Assembly (NCBI GenBank): GCA_034336665.1
Contig: CM067570.1
Coordinates: 14,615,502 to 14,679,501 of the forward strand
Reading direction: 5' to 3'
DNA length: 64,000 nt
From: Luscinia megarhynchos
Lineage: Eukaryota > Chordata > Aves > Passeriformes > Turdidae
Part shown: positions 49,389 through 60,799 of the stretch, piece by piece
How positions within the stretch are numbered: position 1 is the stretch's first letter
Layout: every line of letters begins with the position of its first letter
Notes under the pieces: model-generated
Told to the model about the DNA's origin: nothing
Databases searched by the model: none
Seen by the model: only the letters and a program-made list of their open reading frames with translations
Translations under genes and position numbers: made by a program

Positions 49389-51384
49389 TTCACTAGTTTG
49401 CTGTTCTAGCTATGAGGACAAACAGCACCCTCCAGGCCCCATACCAGCATTGACAACATCAAATATTAAGACAGATAAAAAAATACCAATCGTTCCACCT
49501 TCCTACTGGGAGAACTTCTTAATGAAGGCTCTGCCAAAAATTACTCTATAGCCTATCCAATTTAACATTGGACAATGACTGTTAATGGAAAGGGGCTTGA
49601 TAGACTAAGTTCATATGAAGGGAAGGAGTCTGGACCAGTTTTGCTTTTGTATCTTCTGCTGCAAAAGGGAGGGCTCCTGATGGGGGCACTGTGAAGATGA
49701 TCCTCCAGAGGACAATCCAGTGAAGTAAGATGGCTGATTAAGTGATATCACAGAGTACAGCAATGGGAAAGAAACTTTTGGGCAGAGTTTGAATCACGTC
49801 TTAAGAACATCCTCTCTCCTTGCAGGAAATCTGTCCAGCACCAGTTTCTCTTAATATTTGTCTTTCAAGGAGACAAAGTTTTCAGGGAACTGGTGCTCTT
49901 TCTGTCTCAGCAGAAGTTGCCTTTTCTAAAAAAGAATCTGGGTTGGCCAGCTTTTTCTGAAAAGGCTTCACTAAAGAATATTTGGTTTCTCAAGGCAGGT
50001 GCTATTTTGTAGGTAGTTCATTGGTAGATGGCTCTTCCAGTACACAGGAAAGAGGCAATAGTGCAGCCCATGAAATCAGACCCTTGAAGATGTCCTCAAA
50101 ATTTCTTCATGATAGTTTATCACTACCAGGTTAACTTCAGCACCCTTAGAGGTCCTTTCCAAAGTGCTTTGGTTGCTCTTTCAGGGCTTTGGAGCATGGC
50201 ACACCACCTGCTTCATTTTCTACTTCTCCTGACACAGTGATGGAGACTCCCAACTGACTCCCTCTTGGCCAGACCATCTCCTGGCTCCCTTCCATTAAAG
50301 GCAGGATGGTCCCCAGTAACAGCTGTTGCAGAAATGTCTGGGTAAGACAAATCCAAGTTTAGTGGCAAGAAGTGTCTCAAAGCCCTTTACAACTGCCACA
50401 TACTCACCCACACTATAGCAGAGTGGTCTGCAATCCCTAGTATACACATATAAAAATATAATTATATACCATTATTCCAAACTGTCACTCATCCCATAAA
50501 TGCTTTCTGTCCTCATGAAAAATTCCTTATGCCCCTATATGTGGCTGCTGCAAAGGAAATTAATTTTGTTTGACAAAACTACTCTGATGCATCAGATATT
50601 TCTTGCTGATCTAGATACAACTTCTCAGGTTCACAGGCTGTTCTCCAGCCCTTCTCCCTCAGCCAGTCCCACACTTTTGGGTACTGGCTTATTTGAGCCT
50701 ATTTTCATGGCACATCTCCCAGCTATGCCCTCCAGGTCAGACAACCACCCTGACGCCAACCAAATGGCCTGAAATCCCTCCAGTCTGGATTCCTGTCTGG
50801 AGCTACACTCTTCTACTACATCAATCTTTAAGGACATTCACCATGCCCGGCCCAGCTGCCTCCGCATTTCCCAGCTGCTCTTTTGGCAACCAGTGTTGGA
50901 CAAACATGCCCACCCCAGAATCCACTTTAGAAGAGGCTTGAGTTCATGTGCCCCAGAGGCAGATGGGATTTGTGGGCTGGTAAGCCCAGACTACACTTCT
51001 GCAGTCACAGGCTATCTATCAGCCAGAGGATGGATATCTAGACATGTATCAGAGCAGAGCACCAGAGCTCAGCCCACTCCTTGGCTTCGTCTCCCTGAGG
51101 AAAGTGTTCATGCAACTTCTCCTCTTCCAGTCACATCTTGTGATGCTCCTCTGTTTTGTGTCTGCTCTTTGCCAGCTGAGAAGGCATCATGCTGACAAAT
51201 GATCCACTATGACTCTGCCAGAGTAGAGCAAGAGGGACTGGGCAAAACCAATCTTCCTGTTTCATTTTGGACAGAAGCACAACTGGAGGCGTATATGCCA
51301 AAACTGGGGAAAAAAATATGTTTTCCTATAAGGTTTACACTTGCACTGCTGAACTTTCAATGGAATGAGCTTAAAATCCCCTCT

Positions 51385-51460
51385 TTTCCCTCTCTCTTTG
51401 CAAATTTTTTTTTCTTCTACTTTTCCTTCTTTATTTTTTCTATTTTTCCTCTATGTCTTT
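51385..51460. repeat. Pyrimidine-rich low-complexity tract
   Basis: Mostly T and C with sparse A over about 75 bp. No downstream coding exon is evident. Confidence 0.8.
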
Positions 51461-54027
51461 AACATTCTAAAGCAAGTGGGTTTGGATTTAACATGAGGGT
51501 GTGGATGTAGCTGCTGCCTTTGATTCCCCTACCCACCCTTTCCTTTCCCCTCCCCAGAAATCAAAGCTGGAGAGTATCAAATGAAAAATTGCACAGCACA
51601 GGCCCTGATCTGTCAGCATTTGGGTTCGGATCAAACTTGTCCAAAGCCATAGATGCAGCTGGAGATTGCTGGTGGTTTCAGCCACTTTTTCTCTTTTCTG
51701 GAATCCTCCAGGTCAAAGCATTTTTCCAGGATACAGTTCAGGTCTGAAACATCCCTAATCAGCAACCATTTTAAAAAATATTAATCCAAATAATCTTTTT
51801 TAAAAATTAAGAGGAAAACAAACAAATGGGGCTGTAAAAACACTTGCTGAACTATACTTTACTCCTTGTCTACTACACTTTTGCTAAAATAGGTGGTTTT
51901 TGTCCAGCTCACCAAAAATGGTAGAACATGAGAATCTGCTGCTTTGGCTGAGTTATTATTTGTTAGTACAACAAAAGGCAACATGAAACCAGAAATTGTT
52001 GGAGAACAGTTTTCATAACAGCGACAGATAAGACTTGAAGGGCATCTGTGCCAGTGCTTAAACAGACATGAGGAACAAGAGAGACAGGAGAAAGACTGAA
52101 TCCTTGCCAGGCTCTATCCGGCAAGAAAACTGTTCCTTGGTCATCACGAGTTTTGCATAATCACCTGTGTTATTGAACACTTTCAAGTTAGAGGGCCATT
52201 CCTGAAGTCCTCTGTCTCCTCCTGACCCAGACTCTATGGAGTCCCCACGGGGTTTGTGTTTCTTGTATGCTCATGGAACCAGCGTGCGCGGGCAGCTGCG
52301 GCGTGGGCTGCTCATCTACAGACCACTGAATGGAATCCTTCCTGCTTGCCAAAAAGGGGGGCAGGGGACACCATCCCTTGGGCAGATCTCAGACCCTCAA
52401 GGCCTGAGAGGATTTGTGATCTGGGCTCCTAGGTGCAGCTGAATTTGGAAAAGGTCTCCTCCCCAGAGCCAGCAAGCAAGGCTCCACACTTGAGCTCCCC
52501 TCCCAGGGCTGCAGCAGGCCGATGCTTCTCTCACTCCTGCTCTATTTCCATTCCTTATTTCAGGTGTGCCAATTAAACCACAAGGGGAGAGAGAAAGGTC
52601 CCTGCTAGTAGGGAAATTAATTAGGATTTTGGAGATAATACTTCAAATCCCAGCTTTCTTTGGTGATCCTCCTCACAACCTCAGGCAGAACACTTTGGAC
52701 TCCATCCAGCCTCTACACCACAGGGATTATGGCAAACTCAGGTGGCTGCAAATGGTGTATCCATTGAACAGAGGAGTCACGGGACCCCAAGACTGCCAGA
52801 CAGTCACTGGACACGGACAAGTGTGGAGTTTCAGATAAATACCGACATGAGGTGGCCTAGACCCAGCCCCTTCCCCTCCATTATTGCTTATTGAACAGTC
52901 TGTACCCAAGATACACCACACTTGGAAGAGCACACTTACACCAGATGCAGGTGTGAGTCTGAAATGTGGCAAGTCTCAATTGCTTTGCCCGCCCCAGGCC
53001 ATGCAGTCAGCACTTAATAAACAAACACAAACGTGTGTGGGTGTGATTAAAGGAACTGCTGGCATGAATTTGGGAAGTGCAACTGCATGACAAGTACAAG
53101 GGAGGCTTGAAGATCATATGAAGGGAGTTCTGGATAAAGTTCACTTTCCCCTGTAGCTCTCAGGTGTCCCATACTAGCCCCACTTGCTCCGAGAGTAAAG
53201 ATAAATGTGCACACAATACTCATGCTCACAGATAGTTATAGGCAAGTCTTTCTGGGACACCTTGATTCAGAAAGAGATACTCTGAATTTTTATGACTGTG
53301 GCCATCATGATGACATTCTCATTCGCTGAAATGAAGGTTTGAACTGTTGGGAAGGAAATTATGAGAAACCTTTTGATTTCATTCTGTCTTGTATCTTACA
53401 CATTTTCAGAGCCATTGTTTTTGAGCCCTTGCCAGTAGGGCAGAAAACAACTCAGCTGCCATCTGCCTAGTGTTGTTTGTGCCTTATCTTATTCCCCAGG
53501 GGAGATGCACATAGGGGAGAAGTCTTTGTTTGGGTTTGGTCTGTTTTGCTCTGGGTTTGTTTTTTGGGGAGGTGGGAGAAGGCTTGTCCAACCCTTCTCT
53601 CACCCTGGTTGCTTGGACAGCTTTGGTCACAAGTAGCCATCATGAAGGAAGGGTGGATAGACAGAGCCCAGATAATTTAATCAAAGAGAATTGCTAATTG
53701 CTAATGCAATCTACCCTTGGGGCTATATTGCCTTGTGTGGTGTCCTGGCTGTAAGTGGTTCCTTAAGCTATTCACAAACCAACACCTAATTGTATGGCAC
53801 AGAACTGAAGCAGGAGAAGAGAAACCACCCTAGCTGTGGCCTTTGACACTCCACAGTAACAGCAGTAAACTCGCCAGTGCTGTTTCACTAAGAAATAAAT
53901 CTGAGTGGACGATGCATTTTTGGGTTTTCCAAAATTATTTCCTGAGATTCTACTCCAAAAATCAGTGTGGCTGGCTTAGCTGTAAACATTGTTTCATGGA
54001 GACAGATGTGCCTACTTGGAGAGAGTC

Positions 54028-54790
54028 TCATTTAACATCATTTAACATCTTCGTTAATCTCTGGAAATGGAAATAATCAGGCGCTTGATGAAATTTACAA
54101 ACAGCAATAATTTGGGAGGATTGGAAAACAACCCCAGCAGAAAAGTAGAAGAAAGGCAATTTGGGGAGCATAATTTGGGAGCAAATAGCATAAAGCAAGG
54201 TTGCAGTCTAATTGTATTCATTGGTGCCATAACAAAAGAAAACTCCACAAAGAACTTATGGGAAAGTATGTTATAGGAGGCAGATAAAGAAAAAAAAAGC
54301 AGAGGATTTATGGCACAGTTTTGGGGGGTTATAAACTGGCAACAAGACAGGTCAGTGGGAATTGCATGAAGGGATCAAGTCTCTGAACCACAAAATCTAG
54401 AAAGATCAAAACCCAGAACAATTAATTTGATTCTTGAAAGGAAGACAATGACAAGATCATGAAATTCAAAGAAAATAATCTTAAATGATTAAAGAACTGG
54501 AACACATGATATATGCAGAAAGGATAAAGATCTGAAGATGGAAAAAAAAAAAGAAAAAGAAAAAACCTGAAAATCAGGCATTGAGTAAGCAGGGAGGAGA
54601 GATAATCATCCAGACTTCAGAAAGTGGGAAGAGATTTGCTATGAATAATGTAAGAAAACACAAACAAAGTAGAAATTTGGAGCCAGTTTTTTTCCTGACA
54701 ATGAGACCAGTGGCATTATTGTAAAGTCTTCAAGGGGTGCTTTGGGAAACACGGGATTTAGAGCTGTCAGACCCCATCCTGAGAAAAAGC
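54028..54790 (+). mobile_element. Ancient CR1/L3-like LINE relic (reverse-transcriptase to 3' region)
   Basis: This is a decayed CR1-clade ORF2 fragment in plus orientation. Near 54028-54062 the sequence TTTAACATCTTCGTTAATCT corresponds to the 'FNIFINDL' step of the family. From 54067 one frame reads RLMKFTNSNNLGG, where CR1 proteins have LIKFADDTKLGG, so the catalytic ADD box is degraded to TNS. At about 54485-54535 the frame reads MIKELEHMIYAERIKI, matching the family's MIRGLEHMTYEERLREL. At about 54690-54750 a CACTATGAG-like stretch (GACAATGAGACCAGTGGCAT) suits the ORF2 C-terminal region. These landmarks are in the right order and at about the right spacing. Indels and stops separate them, so it is non-functional. 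The edges are approximate. Confidence 0.68.
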
Positions 54791-55639
54791 ATGGATAATA
54801 TCTATGTGCCAGTCTTCTGAAGGCAAGAAATCTGCCAGATATCCAGTGCTGGTTTTTCAATTTCTGTGACTTCATATTTGATGGATTTGATCTCCCATCT
54901 CAATCTTAGAACAAATTGCAGTAGATATTTCCTTCTCATTGCATTCTAGAGTAAAGAAGGACCATATGAAGATGTGATAGGGACATGGAAGGGACACATT
55001 GGTACTCACACTCATGTAACTAACCTGTGACAGATCTAGTCCTGTTGGTCTTATCTAAAAATGACTTGTCGACATTTCTAATTTTTTGGCTACCCCTTTG
55101 TCTCTACACCTTGTATAATGAACCATGCATTGAACTAAAAGCTTTCATTCAAGTTTCAATTCACACATTTGTACAACTTATGGCTGGAGGAGACTATGTT
55201 AATAATCTGTCTGGTGTGCTGTACAGCAGTGTTCAATCCATTTCTCCCATTTATTCAAGCCTGCATTCCCAGCTTGAGCCAACTCTTCTTTGTATGTATT
55301 AAATAATGACATGGTCGATGCAAAGTTGCTAAGTGCCTGAAAAGGATATTAGGTAGATGGTGTTCAGAATTGCCAGAATTAAGGCATTTATATTTTCATG
55401 TACTCTTCTGTAGAAACACTGAGCTTGGTGCTATCTTTCTGTCAAGGGCATACAATAAACTCAGATTTGGCTTGAAAGCCATTAGATAAATAGCAAGTCA
55501 TTTCCTCTTGAATGCCTCTAATTCTTGATTATGTGTGTGTGTCATTGTGAGTCTCTGAGCATGCATTTTATTTTGTTGGGGCTTTTAATGCTCTAAACTT
55601 ACAGAGTTCTTCCCCCCTCCCCTTTTTCCTTTTGAATGG

Positions 55640-55890
55640 AGGCTCAACATTTCTGTTGCTTGTTTTATAAGGCAATGCATCATCTCTTCTCATTGCCATT
55701 AATTAGCCAGTGTAATATTTTCCACATGAAGTCACAGGACTTGAAATGAACATATTTCGGCATCAATTAGGTCTCTGCTCATGTGAGGGCCCAGCTGCAC
55801 TTTAAATACTATTTATATAATGGTAATGAGCCAGTCATCACCACTGCTGGCTTCCAGCAGGTTTTGTAGAGTGCCTACTTGAATATGATT
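55640..55890. promoter_or_regulatory. Candidate conserved non-coding element (possible enhancer)
   Basis: About 250 bp of balanced, repeat-free sequence holds clustered developmental-type motifs: CATTAATTAGCC (homeodomain ATTAATTAG) near 55697, AATGCATCAT near 55675, CTATTTATAT (MEF2-like) near 55809, and GGTAATGAGCC near 55821. The texture resembles vertebrate conserved non-coding elements. Conservation itself cannot be seen in one sequence, so this is pattern-based inference. Confidence 0.28.
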
Positions 55891-58776
55891 AGAAGTGTGT
55901 GGATGCTTCCCCCTGCCTTTTATTTTTTTTTCCCTTCCCAGAAACTATGCTGAATAAAACTGACTGGTTTTTAAAGTCATAAAAAGGGCTGGCAACAGAA
56001 AATCGGATGTTATTCTTGGTGTCTGTTATATTTTCTTCTATTTTCCTTGGAAAATGCACCCATTAAAAGCAGGAGTTTCTCTTTTTAACATTCCTCAGTC
56101 TTCCCCCTCATCACCCTCTTGCCTTTTTTCAGGGCGTAGGGATGGTTTGTATTTGGCATCTTTCCTCTCATACACCTATTATTTTAGGGAAAAGAACCTA
56201 AACATATCTAAGTAACCATGGTAGATGGTGTTATCAGAGGGATCCAAAGTCAAAAAATTAGGTTAAAGGAGCTCTGGCAGCACTCAGTGAGGATTAGGTA
56301 AAATCCACAGAGATAAAACGAGACCTGACCCAGATCCCAAGCCCTAGACTCAGACAGGGGCAGACTGAGCATTCAAGAAAGTTTCTTTTGAAATAAAACT
56401 CTGTGTTGTGGTGTCCACAAAAACCTTTCCTGGTGCAGCTGGAGTTAGGGGTGATCACTGGTAGATAAAGCAGTCAGACTGAACCATGTACTCCATGTGT
56501 GTGTCCTGCAGTCTCCAAAAAAGGAAAACACCTTTTGCAGATATATTTCAACAGTCCTAACTCCTTTCTCATTTGTGCTCTAAGTAGACTCCCCTATAAC
56601 ATGATGCTCTCATCCCTCCCAAGAGTTCCCAAGGAAAAGCAGTGTTAGCAGCCACTCCATCTGCCTTTTCATGGTTCAGGAGAATGGCCTGGCCTGTTTG
56701 CCCATGTCTTTGTGTGGGTGCACAACAAGTTAAGGGAAAGACAAGCCACAAACTGTAGTTTTCTCTGCTGGCATAGTGAGGTTCCCAGCCTCAGCTGAGT
56801 AGCAGGAAGTTCCAGATCAGATTCTTAGTTCAGTTTTCAGGATGGCTTTGCCTTCAGCAGCCCTTTCCTGTGAAATGGCAGTGTCATAGTCCTGGTAAAC
56901 AACGCTGTGCAGGTGGGATGAACAAGCAGACTGGAACAGCTCAAGTGCCCTGGGCAATTTTAAATCTGGGCAAGACATAAATGGGTTCATCATCTCAGCC
57001 ATTGCCTCTGCTGGCTGGGTCCTAGGAGTCCTGCCATCCTGGCAACCTCCTGTATGTCACTAGCTCTCACAACACAAACCCACAAAAACTATTTGGTCCT
57101 GTAGCAGACAATATCAAGTTCTTTTCTTTATGTAAAGGACAACAGAGCCTTCATAAGAAAAAAGAGCCACATCATCTTTTCTAATTAATGTAATCAGAAG
57201 TAAATGGTCTAGCCAGATGCTGCATGTAAAATGGGTCCTGTCATCCTCTTGTGGGAGTGTTGGAAAAGTGGTTGCTGTGCTGTGAGGCTTCTCCTGTGAA
57301 TATTAGCAGGATCCTAGAAAGTCTCCCCTCAACTGCAAATTCTCTAGGGTAGCAAATAGATGTCATCACTGCACATATTCAGGGCATTATTTTCAGAAAT
57401 GCAGAAAATATGTAGCCCAGGTCAGGTCTGGAAGTCAGTACCAGACTGGTTGGGCTCTGAAGCAGGAGAGGACAGGAACAATGCGGTTTTAGTCTGCTCT
57501 GATCAGAGTGTTTCCGGAGGAAATCTGCTGTCCAGTCTCCCAGTCAGCATCTTGACTTGTGGAGATGCAGGCAGGCACTGAGGCCAAGAGGAAATAACAT
57601 CTAAATGTGTCCTCCCAACATCTTGTTGGTTATTCCCTCCAAGTGTTTCATCTGCCTGTAGCGAAAACAAATAAACAAACTAAAATTGTTTCCTATATCC
57701 CAGCCTTCAGCTATCAAAATCCAAGTGGAAAGGGTAGGGTTTAGGACACTTAAGTTTTGTGTTCTGATGAGTTTTCTCCCCTCTGATGTCACACATTTCT
57801 ATTTTCATCTTCATGCAGCTTCCCTAATTTCAGCAAAGACTGCTTTTTAGCCTGAGATGTGCAAGGAGCATGCACAATACAGAGCAACAAAGGCAGCTGA
57901 AAACATAGGGGCTGAGAGAGGGAAACCTCAGCTTGTTGTGCATCAGAAATAGCTGCTAGTTTTTATTCCCACAGAGGAGAGTGAAGCCTGTGCTATTTTA
58001 TCAGGTTACATTTCCCAAAATGCAGTTTCAGCTTAATCTGTTCTCAAGGCTTTAATCACAAATTCTCAACAGCAAGAGTATCAAACCCTTCTTCTTCATC
58101 CTCCTTGTCTCTCAGCCCAACTCCCAGAAAAAAAAATACCCACAAAGGCCAATGTGAGATACAGAAAAAGAACATCTCGAAGATGGAACAGACCCAGAGA
58201 AAATTCTTAGAAAGCATAAGAGAGCTTAAAAAAAAAATCAAGTTGTTTTATTCAGCTCTAACTGAACAGATTTCTGGGCAGATGTTAGCACTGGTGAAAC
58301 CAACCCACGTCACTGACTAACACCACTGGTGACTGTCTCCGTACTTCCAAAAAAGAAGAAAAACACAGGGCAGCAACACAAAAGAGGCCAATCTGGCAAT
58401 CATTTTGTGGCTCTGCTCAGAGGAAAGAACTCAAAAGGAAAGCCAACATTTTGGGATGGGTTTGACCAAGGTCCAAAATATCATGATGTGGACCATGCTC
58501 TACCAACAGCCCATCTGAATAAACGTGTCTTTTTTTTACTGTCAGAATTCCCTAGCCTTTTCAGGGTCTGTCTCAGAGAAAGACCACAACTGGGAAGGGT
58601 GGGGAGTTTAATTGTCTATGAACAACTCCTGGAAGGAAGATATTTACATTAGTCTGGCTGTTATTCTATTGCTCTTTCCTTTCCCCCCATTCCACATTCT
58701 TTCCACCTGTAAACAATATTTTACATGTCCGTAAGTTACAAAGATTTGTTTGCAATGCTTAGGAGACCTTCAGTGC

Positions 58777-58779
<3 letters not shown>

Positions 58780-58813
<34 letters not shown>
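58780..58813. repeat. Poly-A homopolymer (34 nt)
   Basis: An uninterrupted run of 34 A is followed by GAAAAGCAGCAG. Avian CR1 elements lack poly-A tails, so a retrocopied transcript or simple-sequence growth are the options. No source gene is recognisable in the upstream 400 bp. Confidence 0.96.
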
Positions 58814-58815
<2 letters not shown>

Positions 58816-59016
58816 AAAGCAGCAGAAATTCAAAAAGGATTTTATAGATCCCTATGAAAACTAGGGGAACTCGGGAACTCCATCCCATGGTGGTGCAGGT
58901 CAATAAGGTATTAGACTCAGCAGTAACAAAACACAGTGCCTTAACTTCTCAGCTGGAGGAAAAAGCTCCAAACCAGCTAAATCAAAAACAGCTGTTTCAC
59001 ACATCCCACCTCCTTT

Positions 59017-59060
59017 GGACCATTTCACACTGTGGTATGGACCATTTCACACTGTGGTAT
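59017..59060. repeat. Perfect 22-bp tandem duplication
   Basis: The 22-bp unit beginning GGACCATTTCACACTG occurs twice with no difference and no spacer (59017-59038 and 59039-59060). The absence of any mismatch suggests a recent duplication. Confidence 0.95.
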
Positions 59061-59747
59061 AATCTATGCTGATCTCACAAAGAAGATGGTCATATTCCTG
59101 AAAGCACAGTGTCATGGAATTTGTAGTGAGGAGCACAGAAAGATGACATAATTTAATTTTTTCACCCAAAAAGATCATTAAATGAGTAATAACCAATATT
59201 AACGAATAGTATTAAGTCTCCAAAGCTGAAACTTTGCAAGGTAGGACAGCTAAAAGGAGACATTATGAAAATACAGAGAATGCATGAGAGGAAACTCAGT
59301 GCCTCCTTCCTTATGACAATTTGTTCTTTCACCTGAATGAACAGAGGAGTTTATCTGAGTCGCTATACTGTTTAAAAGGGAAGGAAAACCCTTCTCAAAT
59401 ACCCTTTAAGCACTGAACAAAATAAAATGTCCCAAATGAAAAAACGTGTCTTCTATGAAAATATCATTTAGAGTTCTATTTTCCTGTATAAGACTGCTCT
59501 ATCTGTAGTTTACTGTAGAGGATAATCTCTTATTTATATGATTTAACTTTATTCTATGCACAATCAAAGCTGTATTTAACTTGGGCAGCGCACGTAAGGA
59601 TGAGTCCAATATTTTGGTTACCATGGGAATAATAAAATTCATAGTTTTTAAAGTAGGGTGGAACCATTATAAGCCCCAAGGATTCTTAACTTGTGACTCC
59701 AGGAAGGCTTCAGTTTTCTTTCTTTTCTGTAATGCTAAGTGGGAAAG

Positions 59748-60097
59748 AGATCACAGAACCACAGAATCATAGAATGGCTTGAATTTGGAAGGGACCTTAA
59801 TGTTCATCGAAGTTCTCACCCCCCTGCCAGTGGGGACACCTTCCTTCTAGTCAGAGCTCCATCCAACCTGACCTTAAACAATTCTGGGGATGGGGCATCC
59901 ACAACTTCTCTGGGCAGCCTGTACCAGTGCCTCACCATCCTCTCAGTAAAGAATTTCTTCCTAATATTCAATTTAAACCTACGCCCTATCAGTTTAGAAA
60001 CACTCCCCCCTGACCTCTCACTACATGCTCTTTTAAAAAGTCTATCTCCATCCTTCTTGTAGGCTCCCTTCAGGTGCTGGAAGGTCACAATTAGGTG
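59748..60097 (-). mobile_element. CR1 LINE, relatively young 5'-truncated copy
   Basis: The left end is the best-preserved CR1 3' end in the window: GATCACAGAACCACAGAATC then ATAGAATGG is the reverse complement of the avian CR1 8-mer tail, followed by TTTGGAAGGGACCTTAATG. The minus frame 59816-60088 (90 codons) is open and reads as the ORF2 C-terminus, including RRFKLNIRKKFF, then RHWYRLPREVVDAPS and FKVRLDGAL, close to the family pattern. The right edge at about 60097 (ending GGTCACAATTAGGT) is the truncation point. Low divergence suggests later insertion than its neighbours. Confidence 0.93.
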
Positions 60098-60370
60098 AGA
60101 AGAATACCTGACAACAGCCTGAGTGTGGCTGGGTTATGCTGAGCTCTAGAGGTCTAGAGTAAAATGGGGGGCACGTGCTCGTGTGCATGTGTGCTTCTGT
60201 GTTCATACATATAGAGGCAGTGAATGTGCTATTAAAATATCAAGGTATGTAACATAATCCACAACAATTTTTAGTGTTGCAGTTTTCAGCGAGTTTGGTG
60301 CTTCAGTGAGTTTTCAGGGGCTGGAGTACACAATGCACAGAGGGAAGCAGATCAAGATGGATTTCTTCAT
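60098..60370. other. Spacer between two head-to-head CR1 fragments
   Basis: This is unique sequence with a TG-rich patch (60172-60200). No repeat family was recognised. Confidence 0.6.
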
Positions 60371-60724
60371 CCTGGAGCAGAGCAGGCAAAGGGGAACATA
60401 TTTCTGTCTTCAGCTGTCTAATGGAGTCTTACAGAGAAGATGGATCTAGAAAACTCTCAGAGGTTCATAGGAAAAGGATGAGAAGCAATGGGCCCAGCTC
60501 ACCTCCTGGGAAATTCGTCTTGCCAATCAAGGACAAAATTTGTACAATGTCTGTATTAAAGCACTGGGAGCGCTTCCCAGAAAGGCTGTGGAATCTTTGC
60601 CCTCATAAAGACTCAAAATTGAACTGGACAAGGGCCTGAGCAGTTTGGGCCTCCTTTGAGTTGTGGGTATTGGAGAAAATGACATCTAGAGGTTCCTTCC
60701 AAACAAAATTTCATGATTCTGCGT
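60371..60724 (+). mobile_element. CR1 LINE, 5'-truncated 3' end
   Basis: A plus-strand CR1 tail. GGAGTCTTACAGAGAAGATG and CAGAGGTTCATAGGAAAAGG are typical of the ORF2 C-terminal region. They are followed by TTAAAGCACTGGGAGCGCTT, GAAAGGCTGTGGAATC, ACTGGACAAGGGCCTGAGCA and the 3' end GAGGTTCCTTCCAAACAAAA, then TTTCATGATTCTGCG. The final ATTCTGCG is a worn copy of the CR1 8-mer. It lies head to head with the copy at 59748-60097 and appears older. Confidence 0.9.
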
Positions 60725-60799
60725 TTTCCCATTATAGCTGTGAGTCTGACAGCTTGACATACATCCCATGAGAAATCATGACATGACATGGGTTCAGCT

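Larger units (their letters stand above)
43963..54027. other. Unique non-coding sequence
   Basis: No gene is supported. Open frames are mostly under about 107 codons, with no recognisable domain. A (TG)n tract (49341-49388), a CpG cluster (52281-52306), pyrimidine-rich DNA (51385-51460) and a MIR-like scrap (45690-45768) are listed separately. About 49180-49265, containing a GATA-type AGATAAG and a TCF-type GATCAAAG, has the look of possible regulatory DNA, but this is weak. Confidence 0.55.
54791..59747. other. Unique non-coding sequence
   Basis: No gene is supported. Open frames are at most about 107 codons, with no recognised product. It includes the candidate conserved element at 55640-55890, a poly-A tract at 58780 and a 22-bp tandem duplication at 59017. 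Confidence 0.58.

Noticed and set aside
56250..56430. LTR-like look (AATAAA followed by TGTGTTGTGG)
   Set aside because: No paired LTR, primer-binding site or internal retroviral sequence was seen nearby.
58430..58470. GCCAACATTTTGGGATGGG resembling a CR1 'gccaatggcattttgggatg' phrase
   Set aside because: The match does not continue into the following CR1 sequence.
59816..60088. 90-codon minus frame with convincing protein character
   Set aside because: It is not a host gene. It is the residual ORF2 C-terminus of a 5'-truncated CR1 and is annotated with that element.
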